Shown here: positions 52,129-63,860 of the stretch, piece by piece
How the letters are laid out: every line of letters begins with the position of its first letter
How positions within the stretch are numbered: position 1 is the first letter of the stretch
NCBI RefSeq assembly: GCF_000204055.1
Contig: NW_006768795.1
Span: 921,211-985,210 of the forward strand
Length of the DNA: 64,000 nt
Reading direction: 5' to 3'
Source: Melampsora larici-populina 98AG31
Taxonomy: Eukaryota > Basidiomycota > Pucciniomycetes > Pucciniales > Melampsoraceae
Translations under genes and position numbers: made by a program
Notes under the pieces: model-generated
The model's input: only the letters and a program-made list of their open reading frames with translations
Told to the model about the DNA's origin: nothing
The model's database searches: none

Positions 52129-53224
52129 CACAGGGGCCAAAATTGATGCTCACATACATGTGAGCATTGTAGACTTTTTTGAATTCTCCAAAAAAGATTC
52201 ATTTTCTTTCAGATTCATTCAATTTGCAATTTTGGTTGTGTTCAGGTGATCAGCCTGTGTTGCTTATATTTTGCTTGACATTTCTTGAGAAGGCCCATTT
52301 TCATCTTGGATGAGCAATAATTAACTGAGTCCAGATGAGTACTTGGGATCAGCTCATGAGTCACTGCATACTCAGCAATTTGTTCAAAATGAAAATGAGC
52401 ACATGAACTATACCTTCCTCAGGCTTCATTTCTTAGTGAAGAAGCCTGAACACGGGTGTCCCTTTTGAGCTGCTCAGCAAATACTCAGTAGCATCCCTTG
52501 GCTGAATTGCTGATGGCCCAGACTTCCCTCAGACTTCTTTGCTAAAGAATGAAGCCTGATAAAAGAGCCATCCCATTTGCTCAACTAATCCTCAGTGATT
52601 TTCCCTGGATAAAGCTGTTCACACTGAGGGGCTGAGATCAACTGAGCAGCCCCTCAGCCAATACTCAGTGACATCCTTTGGATCCCTCTGATCCCAGGAA
52701 TTCCCCTCAGGACTAGCTGAGCAGCCCCTCAGCCAATGAGCAGTGGAATCCTCTGGATCCTTCTGATCTCAGGAATGCCACTGAGGAATAGCTGAGCAGC
52801 TCAGTTGAACTGAGCAGATGGGCCTCAGGCTTCATTCCGGAGCCATGAAGCTTGAGGCAAGCCTGGCCCTCTGTGATCCGTCCAAGAGATGCTGCAGAGA
52901 CTTAGCTAAGGGAATACTCAGTTCAGCTCAGCCCTTAATCTAATCATTAGTGGTGTCCCTTGGAACCTACTGAACCAGGGAATGCCGCTCAGGATCAGCT
53001 GAGCAGATGGATCAGCCCTTCCTCAGACTTCTTTGCTCAGGAATAACGCCTGAGGAAGGCTTAGTTTGTCTGCTCAGTTCCTGTTGATCACAAAATCAGT
53101 TGACAAGCAGAAAGAAATAGGAAAGAAATGGGAAAGAAATGGGAAGTAAAATTGAACAAACATTGAAGAAAACACAAAAATTTCAATGCTCACACCTATG
53201 TGAGCATCTGTTTTTGCCCCTGTG
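52129..53224. mobile_element. Non-autonomous TIR element rich in CTCAG repeats
   Basis: CACAGGGGCCAAAATTGATG at the left matches the reverse complement of the right end over 41 bp with about five mismatches. Each end contains its own hairpin ATGCTCACA...TGTGAGCAT. ATA flanks both ends. The centre (52320-53060) is packed with variants of CTGAGCAG, CTCAGCCAAT and TGAAGCCTGA, including two 75-bp units at about 52650-52800. No transposase ORF is present. Confidence 0.7.
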
Positions 53225-53831
53225 ATATGTGGATACTTTGGTTTAAAGTGTGAGGTTATAGATGAATAAAGCACAGTTTGGTTGAATGTTACATCAATCA
53301 AGATTCTGTAATGTCAGAGACTTATGTAATATGAGATATGATGTGTATTGCCATAGTTGAGCAGAGCCCTGATAAAAGTTTCATCATACCAAATAATCAG
53401 GTGAGATTTGTATTGTATTCTTTCATCCAAACATCATACTGCTTGCTTAGGTTTTAAATATAGTAAAGCAAATGGGGTTTCAATCTGGTTACTTTGACAC
53501 ACAGTTTGAGGTTATACATACAAAATATCTTGACAAGGAGCAGTTTTGTCTGGTGTTACATGATTCAAAATTCTGTAATATCAGAGCCTTATGTAATATG
53601 AGCTCTCTCTAACAACAGCAGCTCTGAGCCCCTTGATATGACCTTGTGGTTGGCTCAAAACCCATATTAGAAAGACAAATAATCACTTTCTCAGTCTTCC
53701 ATCCAGTCCCATAATATAATCCCTTTCAGCTGCATATAAGAAACCATTCATTTTAACGTAAACACATTCTAGCATTACTCTTTTGACCTCATTACACTTT
53801 GAAGTGAAACCAGAACCAAAGTTCTATATAC
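53225..53831. repeat. Duplicated segment upstream of the secreted protein gene
   Basis: A sequence ending ATTCTGTAATGTCAGAGACT (about 53305) recurs in diverged form near 53570 (ATTCTGTAATATCAGAGCCT), with shared TGTGAGGTTATA/TTTGAGGTTATA about 80-90 nt before each. The rest is the presumed promoter region of the 53832 gene. Confidence 0.5.
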
Positions 53832-56182
53832 ATGATGTATCAGAGGCCAAGATACCTTCTGTGGACGTTTATTGCTGTGTTTCTACAGTGCTCTTTGTCT
53901 TTAAGATCAGTATCACATGGGGGCATGGATCTATCCATATTAGAATCTACTCATCAGTTGCAGGAACCAATCACTGGTGAGTCAAATATGTGTCAATGTG
54001 TCACCTATCTCATCATGAGATATTAGGATATTAAACTGATAACTATAAATTAATTCATCAATTTATGATAAAGAATTTAGCACACCTTTGGACAAAGCTT
54101 TGTTGAAACAAGAGCATCTCAATACATGGAGAGATTTAAGAACAATTGAAGAAGTGGTTAGACACCGTAAGGATCCTTGGATATTTAGAAAGAAAGTAGC
54201 AGAATTTGTGCAACAATTGTCAAAGGATCCAACATACCTACCTGATGGGACTCAAATCAAATCTCAAGATATTGTACTGAAGCCTAGATATAAATCACTT
54301 GAATCGATTTCTCTTCTTATGTCTCAACTCAAACAAGTTCTGAAGGCACATTCACCTCAAATTTATCACCAAGAGATAGATCATATATATGATACATTAC
54401 TCAAAAATTTCAAAGAATCTTTTGTTGTAAACAGACAGAGCATGAAGGGTACATTAATTTATACCTTCATGGATGTGACTATGTCACAATCGGGTCTATA
54501 TCTATGGATGCAAAATTTTAGAGATAAGGCTGTAGACTTGAATACAGGTATGCATCCCTTAGTAGGAAAGATGAATGAATGGAAGGGGCAAGTTGGAAAT
54601 ACAGAGCATGTTGAATGGTCTAAAATGTACCAGAAATACATGAAGTTGGTTGAAGTCTTTGATATTTTGGCTGCTGCTGGTCTCCAGGACAAGGATGTCA
54701 TCTTGAAAATGGTACCCAGTGATATGAAATTACATGAAACAAACGGAATCCTTTTTGAACATTCTTCAAAACCTTCAAATCTAAAATATTACCTCATAAA
54801 CAATAAACCACACAGTTATCCCAGACCACTTCATCTTCCAATCTTTGGATTTCCTTTTGAGATTGATGGTTGGAACCCTGCTGAAATTGAGGATCAAGTA
54901 CACAAGATCTGGTCAAAACTTGAAAAATCAGATCTTGAAATTGCTTTGGAATTGAGAAAACCTGTGTTAGATTTTTCTCAGAGCAAGATCAAGTTTCCAA
55001 AAGAAGTCATAACAATGAAAGAGTACCAAGTACTCATGGCAATGACAACTGACTCAGGATATAAGACAATGTGGAGGAGTATCTCAAGATCCATCAACCT
55101 AGTGTCCAAATTGGAAGAAAACAATCCCGAAGCTCAGGTACTATTATGGCATATATTGCAGTTAGAATTTAAGTATCTTTCACCACGTAACGTGGACCCC
55201 AAGAAGGCTGAAATTCAGATAGAAAATAGTGTGATGTTTTACTTATTTGTAAGAAGGATGGGAGAAGTACTTGAAGAGGTATTTAGGATATTTACTCCAA
55301 CTCCACCTGGAAAAAGAGTGCACAAGGCACAGTGTATGATGTACTATTGGTCTTTATTACTTTACAAACCACCCACTGTCAGCTACAAACGATACAACAA
55401 AGCTAAGTGGATGCAGCTTGGCCTTGGAAGAGTTTATCTTGATCACCTTTTATCTTCACAAAAGCTGAACAAGTTGTATAAGACCATGAGCACTACTCAG
55501 GACTCAGACAGGGAAATGCCATATACTTCATCCACTCCAAATTTTATTAACAATCTTGTTCAAAGTAACATAGGTCATTCCCCTGAAGAAATTGAAAGCT
55601 TGGGACAAAGTCCTTTGGACTTCAGTATGGACTCAATAAATAGACTAAATTTTATGGCTGCTAGAAAGAGAGAAGAAAATCATTCAAAGCAAATCATGGA
55701 TCATGAAATTAAATCTGACAAAGCTTCAGATAGTCCTTCACCAAAAAGAAAGGTCCTAATGCATGATGATCCAGAACAAATGCACCTCACCTCAGTCTCA
55801 AAAAAGCCAAGGACCAAGCGTGTTGAATATGTCCAACCATCAGATATTGATGAGACCCAGATCCCAAAAAATATTTTGAATATGAGGGAAACAAAGCTAG
55901 ATGGTATAAAAAGCACCATCCACTCTGATCTTTTTGTAGACAAACAAAATGTGATTCAAGATCCAAGATGTAAAACTCCAGGCAATGATCAAGGTAAGGG
56001 TGCACATATTACTCATTCCATCTTTTCTCTAATTATACATCTGACAAAGATCTTTCAAATACCAACCAGCGGGAGCTCGTAACATTGTCCAGAGGATGGA
56101 ACCACCCTCATCTTCAAGTGCTGATAGGCAAGCCTTCATTCTTCCTGACCTCAATGAGCCTGCAGAGCCAGAATCAATGTGA
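53832..56182 (+). CDS. Secreted 725-residue rust-type protein with basic clusters and a C-terminal DLN motif (three exons)
   Basis: Exons 53832-53976, 54074-55993 and 56070-56182 are in phase. Exon 1 encodes a signal peptide (RYLLWTFIAVFLQCSLSL core). The long exon 2 encodes an alpha-helical, Lys/Glu/Gln-rich body without recognised domains (for example GTLIYTFMDVTMSQSGLYLW, WSKMYQKYMKLVEVFDILAA). Near the C-terminus basic clusters PSPKRKVL and SKKPRTKRVE resemble nuclear localisation signals. Exon 3 ends in ILPDLNEPAEPESM, carrying a DLN core like the plant EAR repression motif (DLNxxP, not an exact match). A role as a host-nucleus effector is possible but inferred. No homologue is recognised. 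An alternative start is the Met at 53835. Confidence 0.75.
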
Positions 56183-57382
56183 GATAGACTCCAGAAGGGT
56201 TTGTAAACTATGATTTATGCCATGATGTTTACATCCTCTGAAGCTCACAACCAATAGGTTTCAACCTCTGCAACACTACTGATATTTCCTTTCATTAAAT
56301 CTCATGGATTCATTGAATTTTCTATTGTTTTTTTATGAATCTTTTGCATTTACAATCATAACATCTAGCAGCTACTTCTTTTCCCATACACACAAGTCAT
56401 GCTTTCTATGCACAAATGATGGATCCCCAGAGAAGGTATTGTTGAAGTCTGAACACCTTAATGGCTCTCAACATCTTAATTTGTCCATCCAATAGATTTG
56501 AATTCCATTATAAAAAAAATCTTCTTCACTTTTTTCAAGAGCTGTTGACATGATATGGTCATATCTTCAATTGTAATTAAATTTGAACTCTCAAATTGAA
56601 ATCCATCCTTCTTCAGTTTGAGGAAAATTTGGTCATGAAATGCATGGTATTGTTTTGTGCCAGAAAATAACTCAGATTGAAAGATCCAAGTTAAATTTGT
56701 TGGCTGCGTTGCAAAAAGGCTTTGGCAAAAGAATTCACATCTTATTGTCACTCAAGTTCAACCTAGACATTCTGATGCTACAGGCCTCTGCACTATGTGA
56801 AGGATTGAGAACTCTACGCAAGCAATTCTTCGACGAGATCTCTTCACAGTTCTTTCTTTTTAAATTTGCGGCATTTCTATGGAGCATTTTGCTTTGGAAG
56901 GTTCTCTTGAAGCCCCCTGATTATTTCAATGCGATGCAATGCTATAAAATTGAATTTCAAGATCAAACTTCAACAAAAAAGACTTGACATCCTCCATTCA
57001 TAACTGATGAGTTTTCTAGCATTCAACAAAATGGATTGAGTCCATTTCACCTTTCCCTCAATATACTAAATAAAAAAGAACGTGAACCAACAATCAATCA
57101 AAGAACCGTACCCATCTCCTACCCATTTTCTTTGATCAAAAACCCATTCAACGTAACTCAAACAAAAAGTAAACCCTTCAAAACAAAACAAAAAAGAGAA
57201 AGAGAAAAAAAAACATGAAAAAGATTCCAAACGAAATAAATGAATGACTTTTTTCTCTTTCTTTTCTTCTTTATTCGATCCGGGAGTAAGGAGTAAGATT
57301 ATGAATGTCAAACCCGAGGAAAAACTCCATCAAAGTTAATCATGATCGAAGAATGAATAGCAAGGTAAAGATGTCAACATTT
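56183..57382. other. Intergenic, no supported gene
   Basis: AT-rich DNA between the secreted-protein gene and the convergent minus-strand RRM gene. Open frames at 56640-56987 and elsewhere have no domain signal. Lysine-coding AAA-rich stretches near 57170-57220 are low complexity. Confidence 0.4.
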
Positions 57383-58729
57383 TTACGCTTCGTCTGGAGG
57401 AGAGGTAGCGACCACCACCACTTCTTCATCCTTTTCATCCTTCAATTCATTCACCGCCACTTTAATGTGTAATTCTCTTCCATTCATTTCTTTTCCTTGA
57501 CTTTCTTCTAAAGCCTTCTGTTGTGCAGCTTCATTTGCAAATTCAACAAATCCAAACCCTTTTGATTTACCAGCTGATTGACCAAATTTCCTTCGTACCA
57601 CATGTGCGGAGGTAACTTCATAGGCATTGAAGAAATCTTTCAATCCTTCATCTGTAAGGGAGAAGGGTAAATTGGCCACAAATAACAGGCTAAAAATTAA
57701 GTGGAGCAATCGGTCAGCCAAAGTTAGAACAACATTTTTTTAAATAAACTTACACCTTGCTGGGTTCTCCCTCTGGGGGACCTTCCCTGCGAGCAGATCG
57801 ATTTCCTCCACGACCACGACCACTGCGACCGCCACGTTTAGCAGGTGCGGCTGGGGTTTCACCAGATTGTTCAGTAGCTTGACCTGCTTCGGCTCCGTCT
57901 TGTTCGGTCTTGGCCCCATCAGTTGTTTGTCTTGATCTCGGACCTCGGCCTCTTCCACGTCCACGACTATTTCGCCCACGTCTTGGCTATCACAATGTCA
58001 TATATAGAAGAGGTATGAGAATATGTCGGTGGAATATGGATCCAGATCAAATTGCCTTACCTTTGACCCACGAGGGGCACCTTCTCCATTCTCTTCACCC
58101 TCTGCACCTGCTGCTCCATTCTTCTTTGCACCTCTTGGAGCCGGACCACCAGGGGTACCCTATATGATCAATTCAAAAAACTTCAGTCAGTACATCCAAA
58201 AACGGTCCTATTGGTTTGTTTTGCCAAAAACGGACGTACCGGGGCAGGTTTAGCAATCTCAACATTGACAGTACGACCATCGATCTCAGTCTTGTCAATC
58301 GCAGCCACCGCTTTCTCAGCGTCTTCTGCCTTATCAAACGTCACAAAACCGTATCCTAAAGACCGAGTGCCTCTTAGAATGATTTGTACATCCGAACTAA
58401 AAAACCCGATCCAAATCGTCAATAAAGCTTAAGATAGAAGTGATTCGAGATGAAAGGGAAGATGTACATTGAACCATGAGCAACAAAGAGTTCTTTCAAT
58501 TGGTCCTCTTTGGTGGTAAAGTTCAAATTACCGACAAAGATCTATAAAGATCATAAACAGATAGGAGCAGGCCAAGTCAGAATTTAAGCATCGATGAAGT
58601 GGTAAAAGGTAGATCACAAACCTTTCTGCCTAATTCTAAGTTGGTAGATTCTAAGGCATCAGTGATGGCAGCAACACCATCATCATGACCATTTGCAGTA
58701 GGAGCAGCATTGTCTGAAACTTGAGCCAT
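57383..58729 (-). CDS. RNA-binding protein with two RRMs and a central RGG region, Sbp1-like
   Basis: Minus-strand exons 58729-58622, 58541-58468, 58396-58240, 58159-58061, 57986-57754 and 57689-57383 are in phase and give 325 residues. RRM1: IFVGNLNFTT as RNP2-like and LGYGFVTF as RNP1-like. A Gly/Ala/Lys-rich linker leads to RGRNSRGRGRGRG and RGGRSGRGRGG motifs, the RGG box. RRM2: LLFVANLPFSLT and KSKGFGFVEF. The RRM-RGG-RRM order is that of yeast Sbp1, a single-stranded nucleic acid-binding repressor of translation and promoter of decapping; the assignment is by architecture only. A 5'-UTR intron may lie upstream of the ATG at 58729. The C-terminus is acidic. Confidence 0.88.
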
Positions 58730-60574
58730 TTTAATATATTTAACTGTAATCACAAACCGATCCAGATTAAGTTTCAGATCTACTTTTTGGTTTTCAGCAT
58801 CAAGAATTATAATAACTTACGAGAGATTTTTCAAAAAGGATTCGAAGGGAGCCCTGTAGAACGAAAACCCAATGTTAATAAATGGGAAAACCAGTAAGAA
58901 AGAATGAAGAAGTTGACAAACGATTTATTTTTGTGTTTTTGATAGTTTTGGGTTGTGTTTGATAATTTGAAGATAGATCAATGAGGAATTGATCAAATAG
59001 TTTAAAGAAATAAGAAGAACAACTTTTGAAAAGTGATTTCTTCTTCGTAAACGTTAAAACAAAAAAACAAAAAAAGTTTGATAACTAAAGAGATCGAGAA
59101 ATCTTTTGAGTTGCCTTTCTAAGAAGAACTAAAAGGTTCTTTTTGTTATCGAAATGAAGTGATCTTGAAGTGTGTTTTTTTATTGTTTATTGTTTGAAGG
59201 GAACAGGGACGGGAACTGGGTTTGAATGTATTGAATTTGCTTTTTTGTAGGGAACTTGGTTTTGACACTGGATCGAGTGAAGAAAAAAGAAAAAAACCCA
59301 CCCCAGCTCTCGGTCGATCGTTGAGTTTTTATAGTCCACTTCTCCGGTCACCACGCTATAAGACTAATACCAAGTTTCAGTAAGGTCAACATATGCTACT
59401 AATGAGGGTGTAATTTCAGTGGTGACGCACAGGCACAGAAACGCCACCGATTCAATTTCAACGCAACTTGAAAGACATCATACACAGTGGTTTATTTTTC
59501 TTATCATCTCAATCAAGACAACAATCTTCAGTTCGACTTCCTTCAAAGAAACACATACAAGCTGGATAGGCAGATGCTTTTCAAAATACTTGCATGAGAG
59601 GTTACAAAATTAAAAGAACGGGAATGGCAATTTTTGAAGCTTTTCTTCAACTTGAAGTCAAGCTGACGTTCACTGAGTTTGTAGCACAAAACAATCCATC
59701 TAATGCATTGTTTTTTCTATGGATGGAAACCTATTGTTTGCTCGGTGTTTGCTCGGTGTTTCCTCTTCTAGGGAAATGAAACAAAACACACGCTGCCAAG
59801 CACATATGTACCACCCCCTTTGACAAAAAAAAGTCGCATTAATTATGTATTCACTGTGACTTTTACAGCTGTTCCAAGAAAGGTCAATTTGTTTTCTCAA
59901 AATTTCTCTCTTGTGCAAAACACATGCTGTTGGTTTTATCAAGTTTTTTTCTTTTGACAAGGTTGAGCAATATGGAAGACAGAGGATCATCCCATGGATG
60001 TCATGTGTCCTTGTGACCAGTCATTTCACATCTTTTGAAATACATCTGCTAAATCCTTCATGATTGTTGTTTGGCTTTCATGGCTAGCCACAAGAACAAG
60101 TTTTTCTCATATGGTAGTAGGATTTGACATATGTAGTCAGGGTTGTGGCAAGTTCAATGTGCACATGAGGTGCAATCAGGTTGATTCTAGGGAAAACTGG
60201 CAAAACCAGTTACAGTTGTTTTATCTGCTGTGCTGATGAGCTTTTTACAAATTTCCAATCAACCATTCTTGGAATGGCTGTACATCATGGTGAGAAAATT
60301 TCTCATTTGTGTGTATGAAAAGACACAACATTCCATATGTTTGGAATGTTTGGGTTCATCTTCATTGATCAATCATCTCACTCTTGCTTCTTCACTTCCA
60401 ACTTATCTCTGTACCAGCTCTGACATGTAAACTTCATTTATAGTTTTGTTAATGAAAGTTTCAAACTTTTCAACATGGTAAATCAAATTAAATTTGAACT
60501 TAATGAGTTTAAAGGAAAAAAACAAAACAGAGGAAATTAGAAGTTGAATCAAAACAAGTTGGTTCATTATAACA
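58730..60574. other. Upstream region of the RRM gene and intergenic DNA
   Basis: Contains the RRM-gene promoter. From about 59340 there is AT-rich DNA with no credible ORF. Confidence 0.4.
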
Positions 60575-62205
60575 TCACACATGATGAGTTTGGCTAGACC
60601 AGTAGCCCAAATATTCATCTTCTGGGAACATTCCTTGCAGCTTGGTGGCCATTGTGGAGTTATTTCCTTCAATATTGGTAGTCTGAGCTAATATGTAAGT
60701 ATGATACAAACAGAGGTAAGCAATAGTAGGTGAGAAGGCAAAGAAGATGAAAGAAATGATAAGAACAATAGACTCATCTTTTTGTGAAGTCCATGTCAAA
60801 ACAAGAAACAGCCAATGAGTCTGGCTAGCAGAGCCCCATAATGTTGCCATCCCATCATCTTGAGGGTGAGATGGGTCAAATGATATTCCCAATTATTGTC
60901 AATATAGTTTGCTGTTGCTCCAACAAAGGCATAGTGATTGCCCTTGGTGGTCCAAACATTGTGGATTGAACAAAATTTGTCTTTGTTTTCCTGTCAAATT
61001 TCAATGAGTCAGTCAAAGTGCTTCTGGAATAAAGTCACGATTTTACTTACATTCAGGTTGTTGATTGCATTGTTGTACAAGGCTTCAAACAGATGAACAG
61101 ACTGTTTGGTGGCCCAAGCAGTTGATTGCACAATTGCACCACAATCAACACAATGGAAGGCCACCCAGAGAGCCAGGTCTTGAAATTGTATCCATGGGAG
61201 CGCATGTCAAACAATCCAGATGACAAGGATCATATTCAAAAAGTCAAACAAAAAGACCGGTCCTTTGATAAATGAGTCCAAGGTTGTGTCCTTCTTCCTG
61301 TCTTCTGCCACCTGGTCATTGTATGTGGGTGGAAGTATGGAACCAGCTTTGATATCTTTATAGCACGTGCCCCCATGAATTCCAGCAGGAAGTGGGGTGA
61401 CACAAGAACGTGTTCTTGCACCACCCAAACTTGAAACTACAACCCTAGATTTGACAAAATCAGACAACATCAGCTTGGCTAAATAAAAACTAAAGAGATG
61501 TGAAGAAAGAAATTAAAATATGGAAAGTGAGAAATGAGAAAAAAAATCACCACAGGAGGATCAAAGAACTTGAGTAGGTCTTGCACTTGGTCACTTTGAA
61601 CTTCCATATAGCCAGGGTCATTGTTCCCAACAAACTCAGTATCAGAATTTTGATTCAAGTTGACATTGTCAGGTACCTCATAGGCCTACATGAAACCATC
61701 AGTTGTGATGATTTGTAAGTGATAGATATTATGAAAAAGATATAGTAAACTTATGTATGTATTTGCCTTCTTGCTTGGTCTAGGTGAGGTTGAACCACAC
61801 TTTGAATTGCCCATTGGTGATCAGGCTTATTTGCTAGTTCAAGAGCAAGCCTAGAAAAATAAAACAGTCTAATGTGATTGATTAGGATTATGATGAGTCT
61901 GAGAAATAAAACTTACCTTTCCTTTTCCATTTGGATTGGCTGCAACAGGAGCTTTGCTGGTCTTCTTCTTTATTGTAAGAGCTGACAGTCAAGGTGATGC
62001 AGACCTATAACCAAGAGGACCATGTTGGTCACCATCTAAACGAATAATTAGAGTAGGATGTGACTCCTTGGGGGGTGCCACAAAGCCTGGCTAGGATTGA
62101 GCAGGGCTTGGTGTTCTAAGAGTTCTAGAACTGGGTAAACTGGGAACTTGAAGACTAGAACCTTTGGAGGAGTATTGGGTAGACGGCGTTTTTGAGATGG
62201 TCATT
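60575..62205 (-). pseudogene. Decayed hAT transposase (rust WTTKGNHYAF family)
   Basis: Minus-strand fragments include a start near 62205 (MTISKTPSTQYSS) with TAG and TGA stops soon after; LPWIQFQDLALWVAFHCVDC; then after an intron ENKDKFCSIHNVWTTKGNHY and AFVGATANYIDNNWEY, the hAT block around the first catalytic Asp; and QTTNIEGNNSTMATKL, related to the QTTDSGSNN block of the family. The order is that of hAT transposases, and the intron near 61050-60990 has GT-AG borders. The stops and the missing C-terminal hATC region show it is not functional. It differs from the intact hAT at 47821. Terminal repeats were not identified. Confidence 0.7.
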
Positions 62206-63706
62206 GATCAAATTTTTATGAACAATCAAAGACAATTATAAATGATGTTATAAATGATGTTCCACTCCTACGAGGGGGGTTAGTTTAAGTTTACCATAAA
62301 CAGGTTTAGCAAGAAGGTTTTGACTTCCAAACCTTCTCTGTTATTGTCACTATAAATTCTTATTTATGTAGACATCATATTCATGAGATCCGTCTTTTAA
62401 GATTTATTACGACCTCCGCTTTTGTACATCAAACATCTAACTAATATGTAGCTACTCAACATACTACTTACGGGGGTGTGGGGGTGGCCCTGGTAGGGGG
62501 ACCCAGGTATAGGAATGTCAATCTATTCCTCTTATCCTGGGTACCCCTTCCATGGCGATCGTAAAAGACCTGTGGGACTTCTCTTCCAGGAGGCGGGTGG
62601 GTGAAAAAAGAAAAAGAAAAAGGAAAGAGTTGTAAACAACTCAAGTGAGGAGTTGTGATACTAGAGCTAGAAGAGGTGAGTGCGAAAGAAATTGCAAATG
62701 AATTTTTTTTGGTTAATATATTCAATATATTACCACTCACTCTATACACTCCCGGGTATCCTAACCCGGTACCGATGCTCTTAGCATCTCGTGCTCTTTA
62801 GTATCTCCAACTGGCCCCGCCTCTGAAATGGACTTTAGAATACCGTCGCAGGCTTGGGGCATTCTTCTATTATAAATGATGTTATAAATGATTTTAAAAA
62901 TGATTTTAAATGAATAAAAAGAAGATAATAGCAAGTGTCTCATAATCCAATTGATTGATTGGGAAGATTGGATCTTACTGGCCAAAAGATAAGTATCAAA
63001 TATACTAACATTTGGCAGTTGGAGCTTGATGAACCACATGTTGCCTCCCAAGCAGTATTCCAGGGGCTGTGTTCCATTGGTTGTGAAGGTGTTGATTGAC
63101 CTAGGATCAAGAGGTGATGGTGGGTGGTATAAGGCGTCTAGTGAAGGGGTGGGGTGACAATCCTCTACCCTCCTCATGGGTCTGATTCTATGCTATATAG
63201 CGGAGAACCCAAAACCCCAATCCATTTTATTGTGGTTTTTCTGCTATCAAAAAACCCAACTTTTGAATTTGGTGCACAGGCCCCGCTATAGACTGGGCAG
63301 GTCTTAGCGGGTGCCATAAATGCTCCAAAACCACTATTTCAAGCAGGGCAGTTTGGGTATTGGTCTGGCTTCACCTCCTTTGGAGATTCAGCCATAATAA
63401 CTACAAAAAAGCTCAGAGATACCTCATGATGATGATCCAAGCCGCCCAGCAATTTTTATTAACCTCCTTCACTACCAATGAGTTTCCAAAAGACATACAT
63501 ACAAACATGAAACATCTATGCATTACCCCAAAGCTAACAAAGACTGTGACATGTCTCAATTGCTTTAAACTGTACCCAAATCAAACAGTACCATCAAATT
63601 GTACTTACAAGCAGGTCGAACACATTAAAAGCCTCTCTTATATCTCTCTCATTTTGTCTCATCTTTGGATTAGTGAAACCATTTTTTTCCTATGATGATT
63701 TAAGGT
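62206..63706. other. Repeat-derived DNA, no supported gene
   Basis: A direct repeat of about 22-24 bp (ATTATAAATGATGTTATAAA and the next four bases) lies at 62235-62258 and 62869-62892, bracketing about 610 bp of GC-richer DNA with GGGGG and CCCGGGT runs. It may be an insertion with long duplicated ends. The region 63184-63345 has TATAGCGG/CCGCTATA-type repeats. No ORF looks coding. Confidence 0.35.
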
Positions 63707-63860
63707 ACTCAAAGCAAGTATGTACACGTACATGCTTTTTGCTACATAGTTTTTTTTGGCGGGGAAAACATGTCCAAATGTATATTTGTTTTATTTTCCC
63801 CACCAAAAAAAATATATATGACAACTATATATGTGTAACTATGTAGCTCCATGAGTACCG
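63707..63860. repeat. Fold-back inverted repeat
   Basis: GGTACTCA and GCTACATAGTTTTTTTTGG on the left match TGAGTACC and AACTATGTAGC on the right, with TTTTTTTTGGCGGGGAAAA / TTTTCCCCACCAAAAAAAA as an inner pair. The shape is that of a small MITE or hairpin. Confidence 0.65.
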
